Source: Saprospiraceae bacterium (GTDB taxonomy: Bacteria; Bacteroidota; Bacteroidia; Bacteroidales; JAIPBB01). From it: a stretch of 20,370 nt of DNA. The position numbers and the translations under genes are program-made. The DNA is taken from NCBI GenBank assembly GCA_021739805.1, contig JAIPBB010000048.1, positions 1-20,370 on the forward strand, given 5' to 3'. Of the stretch, positions 1 through 7,003 are shown one piece after another (the stretch's first letter is position 1; every line of letters starts with the position of its first letter). The notes below the pieces were generated by a model. The model worked only from the letters and a program-made list of their open reading frames with translations, did no database searches and was not told the origin of the DNA.

Positions 1-134
1 ACGGCTTACTTACTGATTCAAAGAGCTTTGACCAATCCATTACTGGAAGTAGCCATCTTTTTCACTTCCGGTCGAACAGAAAATTAACCGGGTTGGACTT
101 TCACCAACTGGATGCACACCACCTCGTGACGCAC
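1..134 (-). ncRNA. Group II intron, 5' end (domain I start), runs off the left edge
   Basis: Read on the minus strand, the segment begins with GTGCG at 134-130, the usual first bases of a bacterial group II intron. It continues with GTTGGTGAAAGTCCAACC, a GGTGAAAGTCC-type motif typical of the start of domain I. The intron would run leftwards out of the window, so its reverse transcriptase ORF is not visible. The exact 5' splice site is uncertain, because the adjoining CCGTGCCGTCTG could be exon or intron. No RT domain was available to confirm the call. Confidence 0.55.
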
Positions 135-154
135 CAGACGGCACGGAAAGAATT

Positions 155-274
155 GACTGAATGACTGATGGAGGGATAGACTTCTGGACTGATAGACTGA
201 ATGACTGAGCGACGATCTAACTACTTGAAAACTGGACTATTGGACTGAAAGACTGCCGGACTGAGCGACTGAAT
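155..274. repeat. Octanucleotide tandem array, 15 units of GACTGANN
   Basis: Fifteen consecutive 8-nt units keep exact register over 120 bp. Most read GACTG followed by three variable bases (GACTGAAT, GACTGATG, GACTGATA, GACTGAGC, GACTGCCG). Three units in the middle have decayed (GACGATCT, AACTACTT, GAAAACTG). The period is not a multiple of three and no ORF covers it, so it is not coding. It starts about 20 bp outside the group II intron end. Confidence 0.85.
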
Positions 275-302
275 TCATTTATATTCGCGGTCCTCGGTAT
301 TC

Positions 303-464
303 TGATTTCATTTTACATTTTACTTTTTACATTTTACATTTCTTCACAATTGTGACTTACGATTAACGATTAACGATTAACGATAATTTAGGATTTAATC
401 AGCCTTCAACTGCCAGAGAGTATTGAGATTCATTTTACATTTTACTTTTTACATTTTACATTTA
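303..464. repeat. Heptanucleotide tracts (TTTTACA)n and (CGATTAA)n
   Basis: Two near-identical 35-40 bp blocks, at about 303-341 and 427-464, are built from the 7-mer TTTTACA. Between them, at 361-386, lies a second heptamer run, about 3.5 copies of CGATTAA. The repeated block forms a direct repeat of about 35 bp. These belong to the class of short tandemly repeated (STRR-like) intergenic sequences. Similar 7-nt tracts recur at gene junctions across the window. Confidence 0.75.
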
Positions 465-880
465 CAATGTACTCCACTCATTGAAACGTACGCTCAACAC
501 AATATAAAACTTTCTCCGTTAATTATCCATTTCATCTCAAATAACTACTAAAATTCCTCATAAAAGTACACTATAACTATATATCACAACATCTTAAATA
601 CATTTCTCACCCAAAGGGCAGGCAAGGAGAGGCAAAGCTGAGGCTTTAAATTCCTTAAAAATAATATTGTTCATTTATATTCCTGAATTAGAACTATCGT
701 TATAGTCGATTTTTCTCAATTTATAAGATTTAATGCCTTCACAACGTTCAGTAAGAAATATGGAGTGCATTAGCTCCCGCTAATGCAAGAAAACGTAGTT
801 TTCTACAAGACTTTCAACCGCGAAAGCCGCTAAATGACGCGAAAGAAGAGAAGATTTTCACCACAGAGGCACAGAGAAAT
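465..880. other. Non-coding stretch with short-repeat debris
   Basis: No convincing gene lies here. The only ORFs near its right end are antisense or out-of-frame shadows of the Rhs fragment that follows. It contains the double hairpin at 766-804. Just before the Rhs fragment are short repeats of two further types: CGCGAAA/CGCTAAA-like units at about 817-845 and CACAGAG units at about 861-876. The rest shows no structure I can name. Confidence 0.6.
766..804. repeat. Two adjacent perfect hairpins
   Basis: The first hairpin pairs TGCATTAG (766-773) with CTAATGCA (780-787) around the loop CTCCCG. It is followed directly by AGAAAAC (788-794) pairing with GTTTTCT (798-804) around the loop GTA. 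The GGAG at 762-765 could also pair with CTCC in the first loop. No T-tract follows, so it is not a standard terminator. The function is unknown. Confidence 0.6.
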
Positions 881-1009
881 GGATATTTCACTTCTACAAC
901 ATCCGGTACGATTGATGATCTTCATTATGTGTACAAAGGCAACAAACTCATCAGTGTGGAAGATGCCAGCACGCAAAGTGACGGTTATCATTTTGGTGAT
1001 GGTAATTGA
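881..1009 (+). pseudogene. Rhs core fragment, unit 1
   Basis: Reading frame 2 encodes about 42 residues of Rhs/YD-repeat core, from GYFTSTTSGTIDD through NKLISVEDASTQ to DGYHFGDGN, then TGA. It matches the fragments at 8363-8631 and 12807-13217 almost residue for residue. No start codon or N-terminal core is present, since short CACAGAG-type repeats abut its left edge. It is a non-functional remnant. Its stop codon overlaps the first bases of the two-hairpin element, as in units 3 and 4. Confidence 0.8.
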
Positions 1010-1256
1010 TGTAGGGGGCTGTTTCACAACTCCTGAATTTCTTAAAAACCACTGAAGGCACTGAAAAACACAGAAAAAGTCAGATAAATGATATATTCAT
1101 ATTCTATTATAGATAATGTAGTTACATTTTATTTTACGTCTTTATCTTTTTCAGTGAAATTCTGTGCCTTCAGTGGTTGGTAAAAAATATTAGGTTGTGA
1201 CACATCCCTGTTTGACTTTTAAAGAAAGAAATAATCAGGGATGATTATTCTACACC
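1008..1256. repeat. Two-hairpin element, copy 1 (interrupted)
   Basis: This copy has the outer arms GATGTAG (1008-1014) and CTACACC (1250-1256), the first with one mismatch to its partner. It also keeps the ACATCCCTGTTTGAC half of hairpin 1 (from 1202) and the whole of hairpin 2, AATAATC-AGGGAT-GATTATT. The left arm of hairpin 1 has been replaced by a 187-bp insertion at 1015-1201. Copies at 8630-8694 and 13216-13281 are intact. Confidence 0.75.
1015..1201. mobile_element. MITE-like insertion of about 187 bp with inverted repeats
   Basis: Relative to the two intact copies of the two-hairpin element, this copy has an extra segment. Its ends carry imperfect inverted repeats: TCACAAC (1024-1030) against GTTGTGA (1194-1200), and a perfect 15-bp pair at 1047-1061 and 1164-1178 (AACCACTGAAGGCAC and its complement). 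No ORF lies inside. No target duplication could be settled, because about 4 bp of the host element appear to have been lost. The family is unknown. Confidence 0.55.
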
Positions 1257-1357
1257 GTAATAAAGAGATTGACTGTAAATGAAATAAAGTGATTATTGCC
1301 AGGTATTGGTTGGAAAGTTTTAGTCGAAATTGTTAATAATGAGACATGGGAGTACTT

Positions 1358-1960
1358 ATGGAATCCAGATTAGCATTATTTGAGGGAAAACAGTTACGCA
1401 AAACATTTTATAATGAAGAGTGGTGGTTTTCAGTAGTAGATATTATAGAAATCTTAACAGATTCCGCGAATCCGAGAGACTATTGGTATAGACTGAAAAC
1501 AAGGGTAAAGGGGGAATCAGAAATTGAACTGTCGACAAATTATCGACAGTTGAAAATGAAGGCATCTGATAGCAAAATGCGTTTCACTGACTGTGCTAAC
1601 ACAGAGCACGTTTTCAGAATAATCCAATCAATACCATCACCAAAAGTAAAAGGTGGTAAGTAAAGGTTGGTTATGAACGAGTAGAAGAGATCGAGAATCC
1701 TGAATTAGCTCAGGAGCGATTGAAGGAACTTTACGAAAAGAAAGGGTATCCAAAAGAATGGATAGATAAAAGAATTAGAGGAATAGCAGTACGACAGGGT
1801 TTGACGGATGAATGGAAAGAAAGGGGCATATCAGAGAAGAGAGATTACGCTATTTTTAACAGCAGAAATAAGCAGAGCAGCTTTTGGCATGACTCCCAGT
1901 GAATATAAAGATCATAAAGGTATTGACTTCAAAATGAAAAAAGTGATTGATGAACGGTAG
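1358..1960 (+). pseudogene. dinD: Broken DinD/BRO-N family antirepressor-like gene
   Basis: The N-terminal part (frame 2, from ATG 1358 with GGGAG upstream) is a BRO-N-type domain: LFEGKQLRKTFYNEEWWFSVVD (1358 onward), ending IRIIQSIPSPK-like near 1645. The frame closes with TAA at 1663. The sequence resumes in frame 1 from about 1666 (VGYERVEEIENPELAQ, KGYPKEWIDKRIRGIAVRQ), then shifts again near 1853 to LTAEISRAAFGMTPSEY and ends at TAG 1960. This order matches the DinD-like family, in which IPSPK is normally followed by a KQWLAKVGYER-like stretch; here several residues are missing there, and the C-terminal third is deleted. With at least two frameshifts plus deletions it is a pseudogene. 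It sits in the cassette position of unit 1, ahead of the AlbA-type gene. The family assignment is from memory of conserved motifs. Confidence 0.7.
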
Positions 1961-2025
1961 AAAAATGAATTGTAAATTAATCTTAAATGTATTGAGTAAA
2001 TATTATAGAAAAGCAGGAAATGGCA

Positions 2026-3498
2026 ATGTTGAAGAAAGAGCTTAGAGAAATATTGAGAAACGGTGAGAATACAGAAATCGAATTTAAAAGAGATGATCTG
2101 CGTCCTGAGCAATTAGCAAAAGAGATCATAGCCCTTTCCAACAGTTTTGGTGGTCGAATATTGATTGGTATTGAAGATAACGGTGAAGTAACAGGCATTA
2201 AGCGTCAAAATCTTGAAGAATGGATAATGGATGTTGTTTGTGGTCGATATGTGCATCCTGTTATTATTCCAAAGTATGAAGAAATCCAGTGGTCGGAACA
2301 AAAGCGTGTAGCGATAATCAGTGTTTTGCCAGGGATTTCTAAACCTTATGTTCTGAGATCAAATAATCGAGAAGATATTTATATCAGAATAGGCTCGATC
2401 AGTCGTCTGGCATCAAGAGAACAAATCATCAGGTTATCAGCAGCAGGAGGAATGCTAAGTGTAGAGACGTTACCGGTTTCAGGTTCAGAACTGAGCAGCC
2501 TCGACACTGTGAGGCTGGAGAATTACTTTAAGGATATTCTTTTAGAGCCAGTTATGCCTCAAAGTAACGACGATTGGTTAAAAAGACTTGTAGATCTGGG
2601 TTTTATGATCAAAACAATGGATCAGGGAAAAGTATGTACAATAGCTGGTTTATTGCTTTTTGGTATTAACCCGAGGCGATACTTAAAAAATTCAGGGATT
2701 AGACTGATTGTTTTTGACAGTAAGAATAAAGAATATCGAGCACAATTAGATATTCTCCTCGAAGGACCTATGGTCGGAAGATGGAACATTGATAAATCAC
2801 AAACCTGGGAGCTAATTGATGAAGGTATAGTTGAAAAAGCTGCTACGGCACTTTATCCATTTATAACTCAGGAATCTGATGAAATTGACAAACATTTTCG
2901 ACGAGAAATTAAATGGCTATATCCCTGGCATGTAATCAGAGAATTGATCTTAAATGCACTTACTCATAGAGATTTGACCAGAAATATTGAAATTGAAATA
3001 ATCCGTTACGAAGATAGAATCGAGATCATTAGTCCTGGTGCCTTGCCAAATTCAATGACTATAGAAAAGATGATAGGGGGCAGACGAACTCCAAGAAATA
3101 TGTTGATTGTGGAAGTTATGAGAGATTATAGATATGTGGATGCCAGAGGTATGGGCATTCGTAACAAAGTTATTCCCGAAATGATGAAATTTAATGGTAC
3201 TCAACCGGATTTTGAAGCGACAGAAGATTATCTGAAAACTACGATTTTTTCAGGCAATATCAACAATGACCCTAAAAGTGACCCTAAAAGACGGATATTT
3301 GACCCTGATCTTTCCAATGAAGACAAGATTATGACCCTGATAAAACAGAATTCTGAAGCTACATATAATGAAATGGCTCAGAGCCTTGGCATAAGCACCA
3401 GCTCAATCAAAAGAAATATCCAGAAACTCAAAAATAGAGGATTGATCTTAAGAAAGGGATCAATGAGAAAAGGATACTGGGAAATTGTTAATACGTGA
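2026..3498 (+). CDS. AlbA_2 (Schlafen-like) ATP-binding transcriptional regulator, copy 1
   Basis: The protein is about 490 residues. The N-terminal AlbA_2/Schlafen-type nucleic-acid-binding domain (about 10-130) shows TEIEFKRD, LSNSFGGRILIGIEDNGEVTGI and YVLRSNNREDIYIRIGS. A HATPase_c_4-type GHKL-like region (about 300-400) shows RELILNALTHRDLT, YEDRIEIISPGALP and RGMGIRNKVIPEM. The C-terminus (about 430-490) is a winged helix, with a recognition helix near LGISTSSIKRNIQKL. The two are joined by a short DPKS-type repeat linker. An ATG also occurs at 2020, but AGGA sits about 7 nt before ATG 2026, so I prefer 2026. This family is often found near TA or defence genes, but its biochemical role is poorly defined. 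It is the intact cassette gene of unit 1. Its TGA is followed 1 nt later by the ATG of the Rhs tip. Confidence 0.85.
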   Translation: MLKKELREILRNGENTEIEFKRDDLRPEQLAKEIIALSNSFGGRILIGIEDNGEVTGIKRQNLEEWIMDVVCGRYVHPVIIPKYEEIQWSEQKRVAIISVLPGISKPYVLRSNNREDIYIRIGSISRLASREQIIRLSAAGGMLSVETLPVSGSELSSLDTVRLENYFKDILLEPVMPQSNDDWLKRLVDLGFMIKTMDQGKVCTIAGLLLFGINPRRYLKNSGIRLIVFDSKNKEYRAQLDILLEGPMVGRWNIDKSQTWELIDEGIVEKAATALYPFITQESDEIDKHFRREIKWLYPWHVIRELILNALTHRDLTRNIEIEIIRYEDRIEIISPGALPNSMTIEKMIGGRRTPRNMLIVEVMRDYRYVDARGMGIRNKVIPEMMKFNGTQPDFEATEDYLKTTIFSGNINNDPKSDPKRRIFDPDLSNEDKIMTLIKQNSEATYNEMAQSLGISTSSIKRNIQKLKNRGLILRKGSMRKGYWEIVNT

Positions 3499-3499
3499 G

Positions 3500-4180
3500 A
3501 TGGGAAATTCAATTCATAATCCAAAATTCATAATTCATAATTGCCGATTAGGCTTATGCTGGTATCATTATGGCGCACGTTATTATGATCCGCAGTTAGG
3601 TAGATGGCTTCAAACTGATCCAGTGGAAGAATTTCATAGTCCGTATGTGTATTGTATCAATAATCCTGTTATTTGTGTGGATCCGGATGGAAAAAGAGTG
3701 GAAATATATGTTCATTCTGGCGTCAGTATTTATGGTCATACAGCCATTAATGTTAATGGTACAGTGTATTCTTATGGTATGTATGGGGAAAACAATGAGA
3801 GATATTCTAGTAATCTTAAAGGTGAGGGAGTTTTATACACATTTTCTGAGGAAATGTACATTGAGAAAAAGCTTCCAAAAGATACAATCACACGCTTCAA
3901 TGTGAAGTATACTCCGGAGCAAGAAGAGCAAATCGTAAAGTTTTTTGAAGATTTAAATGCGAATGGTACTCCTCATAGGGATGGTGGAATGGAAGTAGAT
4001 AATTATAGCGTCGTTATAAATAATTGCACAACAAAAACGATTGCCTCATTACCAGATGGCCCCTTAAAATCATTCCTAAGTTTAGAAGACATACCCCTTG
4101 GAATGAATATTCTTTTAAGAATATATGATCTTTTTAATGATCAAGTCAATGAAATGGAAGCAATAGAACCTGAGGAGTAG
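3500..4180 (+). CDS. Displaced Rhs C-terminal tip 1 with a permuted papain-fold-like toxin domain
   Basis: From ATG 3500 the first 18 or so residues translate a heptamer repeat tract (NSIHNPKFIIHNC). Next come the Rhs core end WYHYGARYYDPQLGRW and the conserved NNPVICVDPDGK (residues 22-65), which in Rhs proteins marks the border of the variable tip. The tip (66-226) has GHTAINVNGTVYSYG with His80, and INNCTTK with Cys176. A His-before-Cys order with these contexts is typical of circularly permuted NlpC/P60 or LRAT-like folds, so a peptidase or acyltransferase-type toxin is inferred. There is no export signal or N-terminal Rhs shell. Secretion of this product alone would need recombination back onto a complete Rhs core. 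A TTG at 3485 is an alternative start. The next gene lies 2 nt downstream. Confidence 0.75.
   Translation: MGNSIHNPKFIIHNCRLGLCWYHYGARYYDPQLGRWLQTDPVEEFHSPYVYCINNPVICVDPDGKRVEIYVHSGVSIYGHTAINVNGTVYSYGMYGENNERYSSNLKGEGVLYTFSEEMYIEKKLPKDTITRFNVKYTPEQEEQIVKFFEDLNANGTPHRDGGMEVDNYSVVINNCTTKTIASLPDGPLKSFLSLEDIPLGMNILLRIYDLFNDQVNEMEAIEPEE
3503..3545. repeat. Heptamer tract (AATTCAT)n at the cassette/Rhs-tip junction
   Basis: About five units of AATTCAT/AATCCAA-type 7-mers lie directly between the stop codon of the AlbA gene and the Rhs tip homology. A closely related tract occurs at the same junction in unit 2 (about 6965-7003). The tract is translated as the first residues of the tip ORF. Confidence 0.75.
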
Positions 4181-4182
4181 TA

Positions 4183-4503
4183 ATGAAATCAAAGTTCTTT
4201 GGATATGTAATCGCATTTGTTTTAGGAGCAGTATTTTGTTTAATATTAGTTGATAATGACAGGGCTTGGGGGCCAACAGAATTGAAAGTTAAACAAGACT
4301 TAGTATTTAGAGACAGTATGATAATTCCTAAAGGTACATATATCAGAAAGATCAGAAGTTCTTCAGCTGGATTTTGCATATATGCAACATATTTTAAGTC
4401 TTGGGGAGGATATGAAAAATATATAGCAGAATTTGATTCAACTAAGAAGGATATTTTAGTTACTCCATGGGTGATTGATAGCTTATTAGTTAAGGAAAAG
4501 TAG
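4183..4503 (+). CDS. Small membrane-anchored protein, candidate immunity to tip 1
   Basis: The product has 106 residues. The N-terminus has one transmembrane segment (residues about 5-24, FFGYVIAFVLGAVFCLILV) followed by a soluble domain of about 80 residues. I do not recognise the family. It starts 2 nt after the Rhs tip stop codon, with GAGGAG as the ribosome binding site inside the end of the tip gene, so the two are co-translated. Position and size are those of immunity genes in Rhs/polymorphic toxin loci, where the immunity gene follows the toxin tip directly. An anchored domain outside the cytoplasm would fit a toxin acting in the periplasm, such as a cell-wall-directed papain-fold enzyme. 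The function is inferred from position only. Confidence 0.55.
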   Translation: MKSKFFGYVIAFVLGAVFCLILVDNDRAWGPTELKVKQDLVFRDSMIIPKGTYIRKIRSSSAGFCIYATYFKSWGGYEKYIAEFDSTKKDILVTPWVIDSLLVKEK

Positions 4504-4620
4504 ATTCTGCATTAAACAGAAGCTTTTCTTTTGGTTACTTTTTTTTAGATTTTTGGATGGTTCAATTTATTGAAGCCACTAGTACTAAAGATAATCTCTA
4601 CTAAAAGGGAAACAGAAAAT

Positions 4621-4947
4621 CTAAACTTGAGCAGCATTTCCTATGATGAAAACGGAAATATTGAATATGCCTTGCGAAAGGGAAATGTCAGCTCTTCTGC
4701 ATGTACGATTGATGATCTTACCTATGAGTATTATGGCAATTGACTAATGTGCGTTGAAGATGCCAGTACGCAAGGCGATGGATATCACTTCAGTGACGGT
4801 ACAACTAGTGGTCATGCCTTAGAGACAGATCGGAACACCTGGGAATATCAGTATGATCAAAATGGAAACTTGATACATGATGCCAATAAAGATATTGACA
4901 TAAGCTACAATCATCTGAATCTTCCCGTAGAGTATCCTGTCGGATAA
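4621..4947 (+). pseudogene. Rhs core fragment, unit 2, with an in-frame stop
   Basis: Frame 1 encodes LNLSSISYDENGNIEYA, then TIDDLTYEYYGN, a TGA at 4741, and onward LMCVEDASTQGDGYHFSDGT and WEYQYDQNGNLIHDANKD to NHLNLPVEYPVG and TAA. Compared with units 1, 3 and 4 it continues about 45 residues past the shared break point, showing what the uninterrupted core looks like there. The TGA replaces the lysine or arginine codon of GNKLISVEDAS. No start and no N-terminal core are present. It is a remnant. Confidence 0.8.
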
Positions 4948-4980
4948 ATGTAAAATGTAAAATTGAAAATGTAAAATTAA
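4945..4980. repeat. Heptamer tract (TGTAAAA)n
   Basis: About four to five degenerate units of ATGTAAA begin exactly where the Rhs reading frame of unit 2 ends. This is the complement-type of the TTTTACA tract seen at 303-464. It marks the left junction of the AbiE-like cassette. Confidence 0.7.
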
Positions 4981-5100
4981 CTGGGAAATAATATGGGATT
5001 AACATCAGTCGGAAGTCCCCAATCGTGTAAAGCTACGGAGGATATTAGATGAGACAGGAAATAGGGATGCCAGGTATTCTATATAAACTTATTGACATAA

Positions 5101-5155
5101 AATCACCATTGTTGCAGAAAAGCACGTGTGATGGTTTTATGCAGAAATGGTGATT
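5101..5155. promoter_or_regulatory. Inverted repeat upstream of the AbiE-like pair, possible operator
   Basis: AATCACCATT (5101-5110) and AATGGTGATT (5146-5155) are perfect 10-bp inverted repeats, 35 bp apart. They lie 23 bp upstream of the antitoxin start and just after a TTGACA (5092-5097) that could be a -35 box. AbiEi antitoxins of known systems repress their own promoter by binding inverted repeats, so an operator is a reasonable inference. A cruciform or attenuator is an alternative. Confidence 0.45.
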
Positions 5156-5177
5156 ATGAACTTATGGGAGTAGAGTT

Positions 5178-6176
5178 ATGGAAGAATTGATAAAAAAATG
5201 TGTTCGTTATTTTTATAACGTTCTCGGTGAAAATGTGGTTATTGATGAGTTGAAAGAGATAAACAGTTTACAGCTACCATATATTCTTGTTGAAAGCTAC
5301 AAATTCTATGATTTTATCTTCAAACAAAAAAAATACATAATGATTCATTCAATAAATGATACAGCAATCACTCCTGGAACTTATAAAAAGCAGATAAACT
5401 TGATACGGCGACACTCAAATAAAGAAGTAATATTATTGCTTTTGGGTATAGACTCTTTTAATAGAAAAAGGTTAATCGATCATAAAATTCAGTTCATTGT
5501 GCCCGATAAACAGATGTACATTCCCAGCTTTGGTATTGATTTGAGGGAACATTTCGCAAAATTTAGTTCACCCAAAAAAGAACTACGACCAGCAGCACAA
5601 TCTATATTACTCTATCTACTGATAAACAGGGATTATAAAGAATATGATGTGGACATGTTAAACCTTGTAACAAAATATTCAAAATCAAGCATCAGGCGAG
5701 CTTTCCTGGAATTTGAGGATGCAGGTATAGGCAAAATCAGCAAGGTTGATAAAAACAAAATATTTAGCATAGGTAAGGATTTTATCTCAATATGGGAAAT
5801 CGCCCGGAAGTATTGCATCAATCCAGTTATGAAAGAGATATTTATATCACAAATGCCTGTAGATTTCAATCTTCAGATAGCTGGAATCACAGCACTTTCG
5901 GAATACTCTATGCTGGCTCCTCCCCATAACCGGGAATATGCGATTTACAAAGAGAAATGGTATAGGTTATCAAAATATGAATCTGTAAAGATGATGATTG
6001 AGCCTATTCAAACTGAAACAAACATCAAACTCCAAATCTGGAGCTATCCCCCAAACTTATGGCGAGATGTAAACCTTGTGGACAGGTTCTCGCTTTATTT
6101 GAGTTTAAAAGATGAAAAAGATGAAAGGATAGAGCTCGCATTGGAAGAGATACTGGAGAAAGAATTGAATGGTTAG
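5178..6176 (+). CDS. AbiEi-like antitoxin / winged-helix regulator
   Basis: The product has 332 residues and no membrane segment. The middle (about 110-125) has the motif FIVPDKQMYIPSFGIDLREHF-like, known from MarR/AbiEi-type partner proteins. It is followed by a winged-helix-like region (about 135-190, with LLYLLINRDYKEYDVDML and KYSKSSIRRAFLEFEDAGI). GGGAG lies upstream of ATG 5178. The gene overlaps the nucleotidyltransferase gene by 8 nt, the organisation of type IV AbiE toxin-antitoxin pairs, in which AbiEi is the repressor and antitoxin. Overall length is greater than the roughly 200 residues of classical AbiEi, so this is a variant. Assignment rests on the partner and the motif. Confidence 0.6.
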   Translation: MEELIKKCVRYFYNVLGENVVIDELKEINSLQLPYILVESYKFYDFIFKQKKYIMIHSINDTAITPGTYKKQINLIRRHSNKEVILLLLGIDSFNRKRLIDHKIQFIVPDKQMYIPSFGIDLREHFAKFSSPKKELRPAAQSILLYLLINRDYKEYDVDMLNLVTKYSKSSIRRAFLEFEDAGIGKISKVDKNKIFSIGKDFISIWEIARKYCINPVMKEIFISQMPVDFNLQIAGITALSEYSMLAPPHNREYAIYKEKWYRLSKYESVKMMIEPIQTETNIKLQIWSYPPNLWRDVNLVDRFSLYLSLKDEKDERIELALEEILEKELNG

Positions 6177-6945
6177 AGGAATTGAAATATTTAAGGAAGC
6201 CTTCAAAGATTATACTGATCAATTCATAATAATTGGTGGCACTGCATGTGACTATATCATGGATAATGTCGGTCTATCTTTTCGCGCAACACAAGATTTG
6301 GATATAGTGCTCATTATAGAAGCAATCAATTCAGGTTTCTTCAAAGAATTTTGGAAGTTTATAAGAAGGGGTCAATACAATAATCTGCAAAAAAGCACAG
6401 GTAGAAAACAATTCTTTCGATTTTATGGTCCTAAAAATAATACTTATCCTAAAATGATAGAATTGTTTTCCAGAGAGTTAGATTCAATTTCATTACCTGA
6501 GGAAATCACATTCACACCAATTCCTATTGAAGAAGATATATCAAGTTTGTCTGCAATTCTTATTGATGACGATTATTATCAATTTATCATAGCGAATAGA
6601 ATTATGATAAATAACTTACCTTTCGTTACGGAGAAATGTCTGATCCCATTAAAAGCAAAGGCATGGATGGATTTGTCTATGCGCAAAAATAGTGGAGAGA
6701 AAATTGATAGTAGAAACATAAAAAAGCACAAATTAGACATTATGCGTTTAACCCAGGTTCTTCCTGTTGGACTTTTTATTTCGTTGCCAGCATCCATAAG
6801 AAATGACATGTCAAAATTCATAATTGAATATGAGAAATCAGATTTAAATCCTCAAAGCATTAATATCAATATGAAACCTGAAGTAGTATTGCAAAGACTT
6901 AGATATTTTTATCAACTGGATAAAATTGAAAATAGTGAGAAGTGA
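6169..6945 (+). CDS. AbiEii-like nucleotidyltransferase toxin
   Basis: The product has 258 residues. The N-terminus has the nucleotidyltransferase signature FIIIGGTACDYIM (about 18-30) and then RATQDLDIVL (about 40-49), supplying the GG and DxD metal-binding elements. A lysine-rich stretch, KAKAWMDL (about 165) and KKHKLDIMRL (about 185-194), corresponds to later motifs of the AbiEii/DUF1814 family. AbiEii-type toxins transfer nucleotides to tRNA or other acceptors and stop growth when not countered by the cognate antitoxin. The gene overlaps the upstream AbiEi-like gene by 8 nt (ATGGTTAG). Its last codons and TGA lie inside a GTGAGAA heptamer tract, so the C-terminus may have been reshaped by the repeat. 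Confidence 0.75.
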   Translation: MVRGIEIFKEAFKDYTDQFIIIGGTACDYIMDNVGLSFRATQDLDIVLIIEAINSGFFKEFWKFIRRGQYNNLQKSTGRKQFFRFYGPKNNTYPKMIELFSRELDSISLPEEITFTPIPIEEDISSLSAILIDDDYYQFIIANRIMINNLPFVTEKCLIPLKAKAWMDLSMRKNSGEKIDSRNIKKHKLDIMRLTQVLPVGLFISLPASIRNDMSKFIIEYEKSDLNPQSININMKPEVVLQRLRYFYQLDKIENSEK

Positions 6946-7003
6946 GACGTGAGAAGTGAAGCGAGAAATTTAATTTATAATTCAAAATCCATAATTCATA
7001 ATT
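6930..7003. repeat. Heptamer tracts (GTGAGAA)n and (AATTCAT)n at the AbiE/Rhs-tip junction
   Basis: GTGAGAA, GTGAGAC, GTGAGAA and GTGAAGC follow in exact 7-nt register over the end of the nucleotidyltransferase gene. AATTTAT/AATTCAA/AATTCAT units follow just before Rhs homology resumes. The tract supplies both the TGA of the toxin gene and the GTG start of the tip ORF. Confidence 0.75.

Noticed and set aside
155..274. CRISPR array
   Set aside because: Units are 8 nt with no spacers of 25-40 nt, and no cas genes are nearby.
834..1055. 73-residue plus-strand ORF and the overlapping minus-strand ORF
   Set aside because: Both are out-of-frame shadows of the Rhs fragment at 881-1009, which reads in frame 2.
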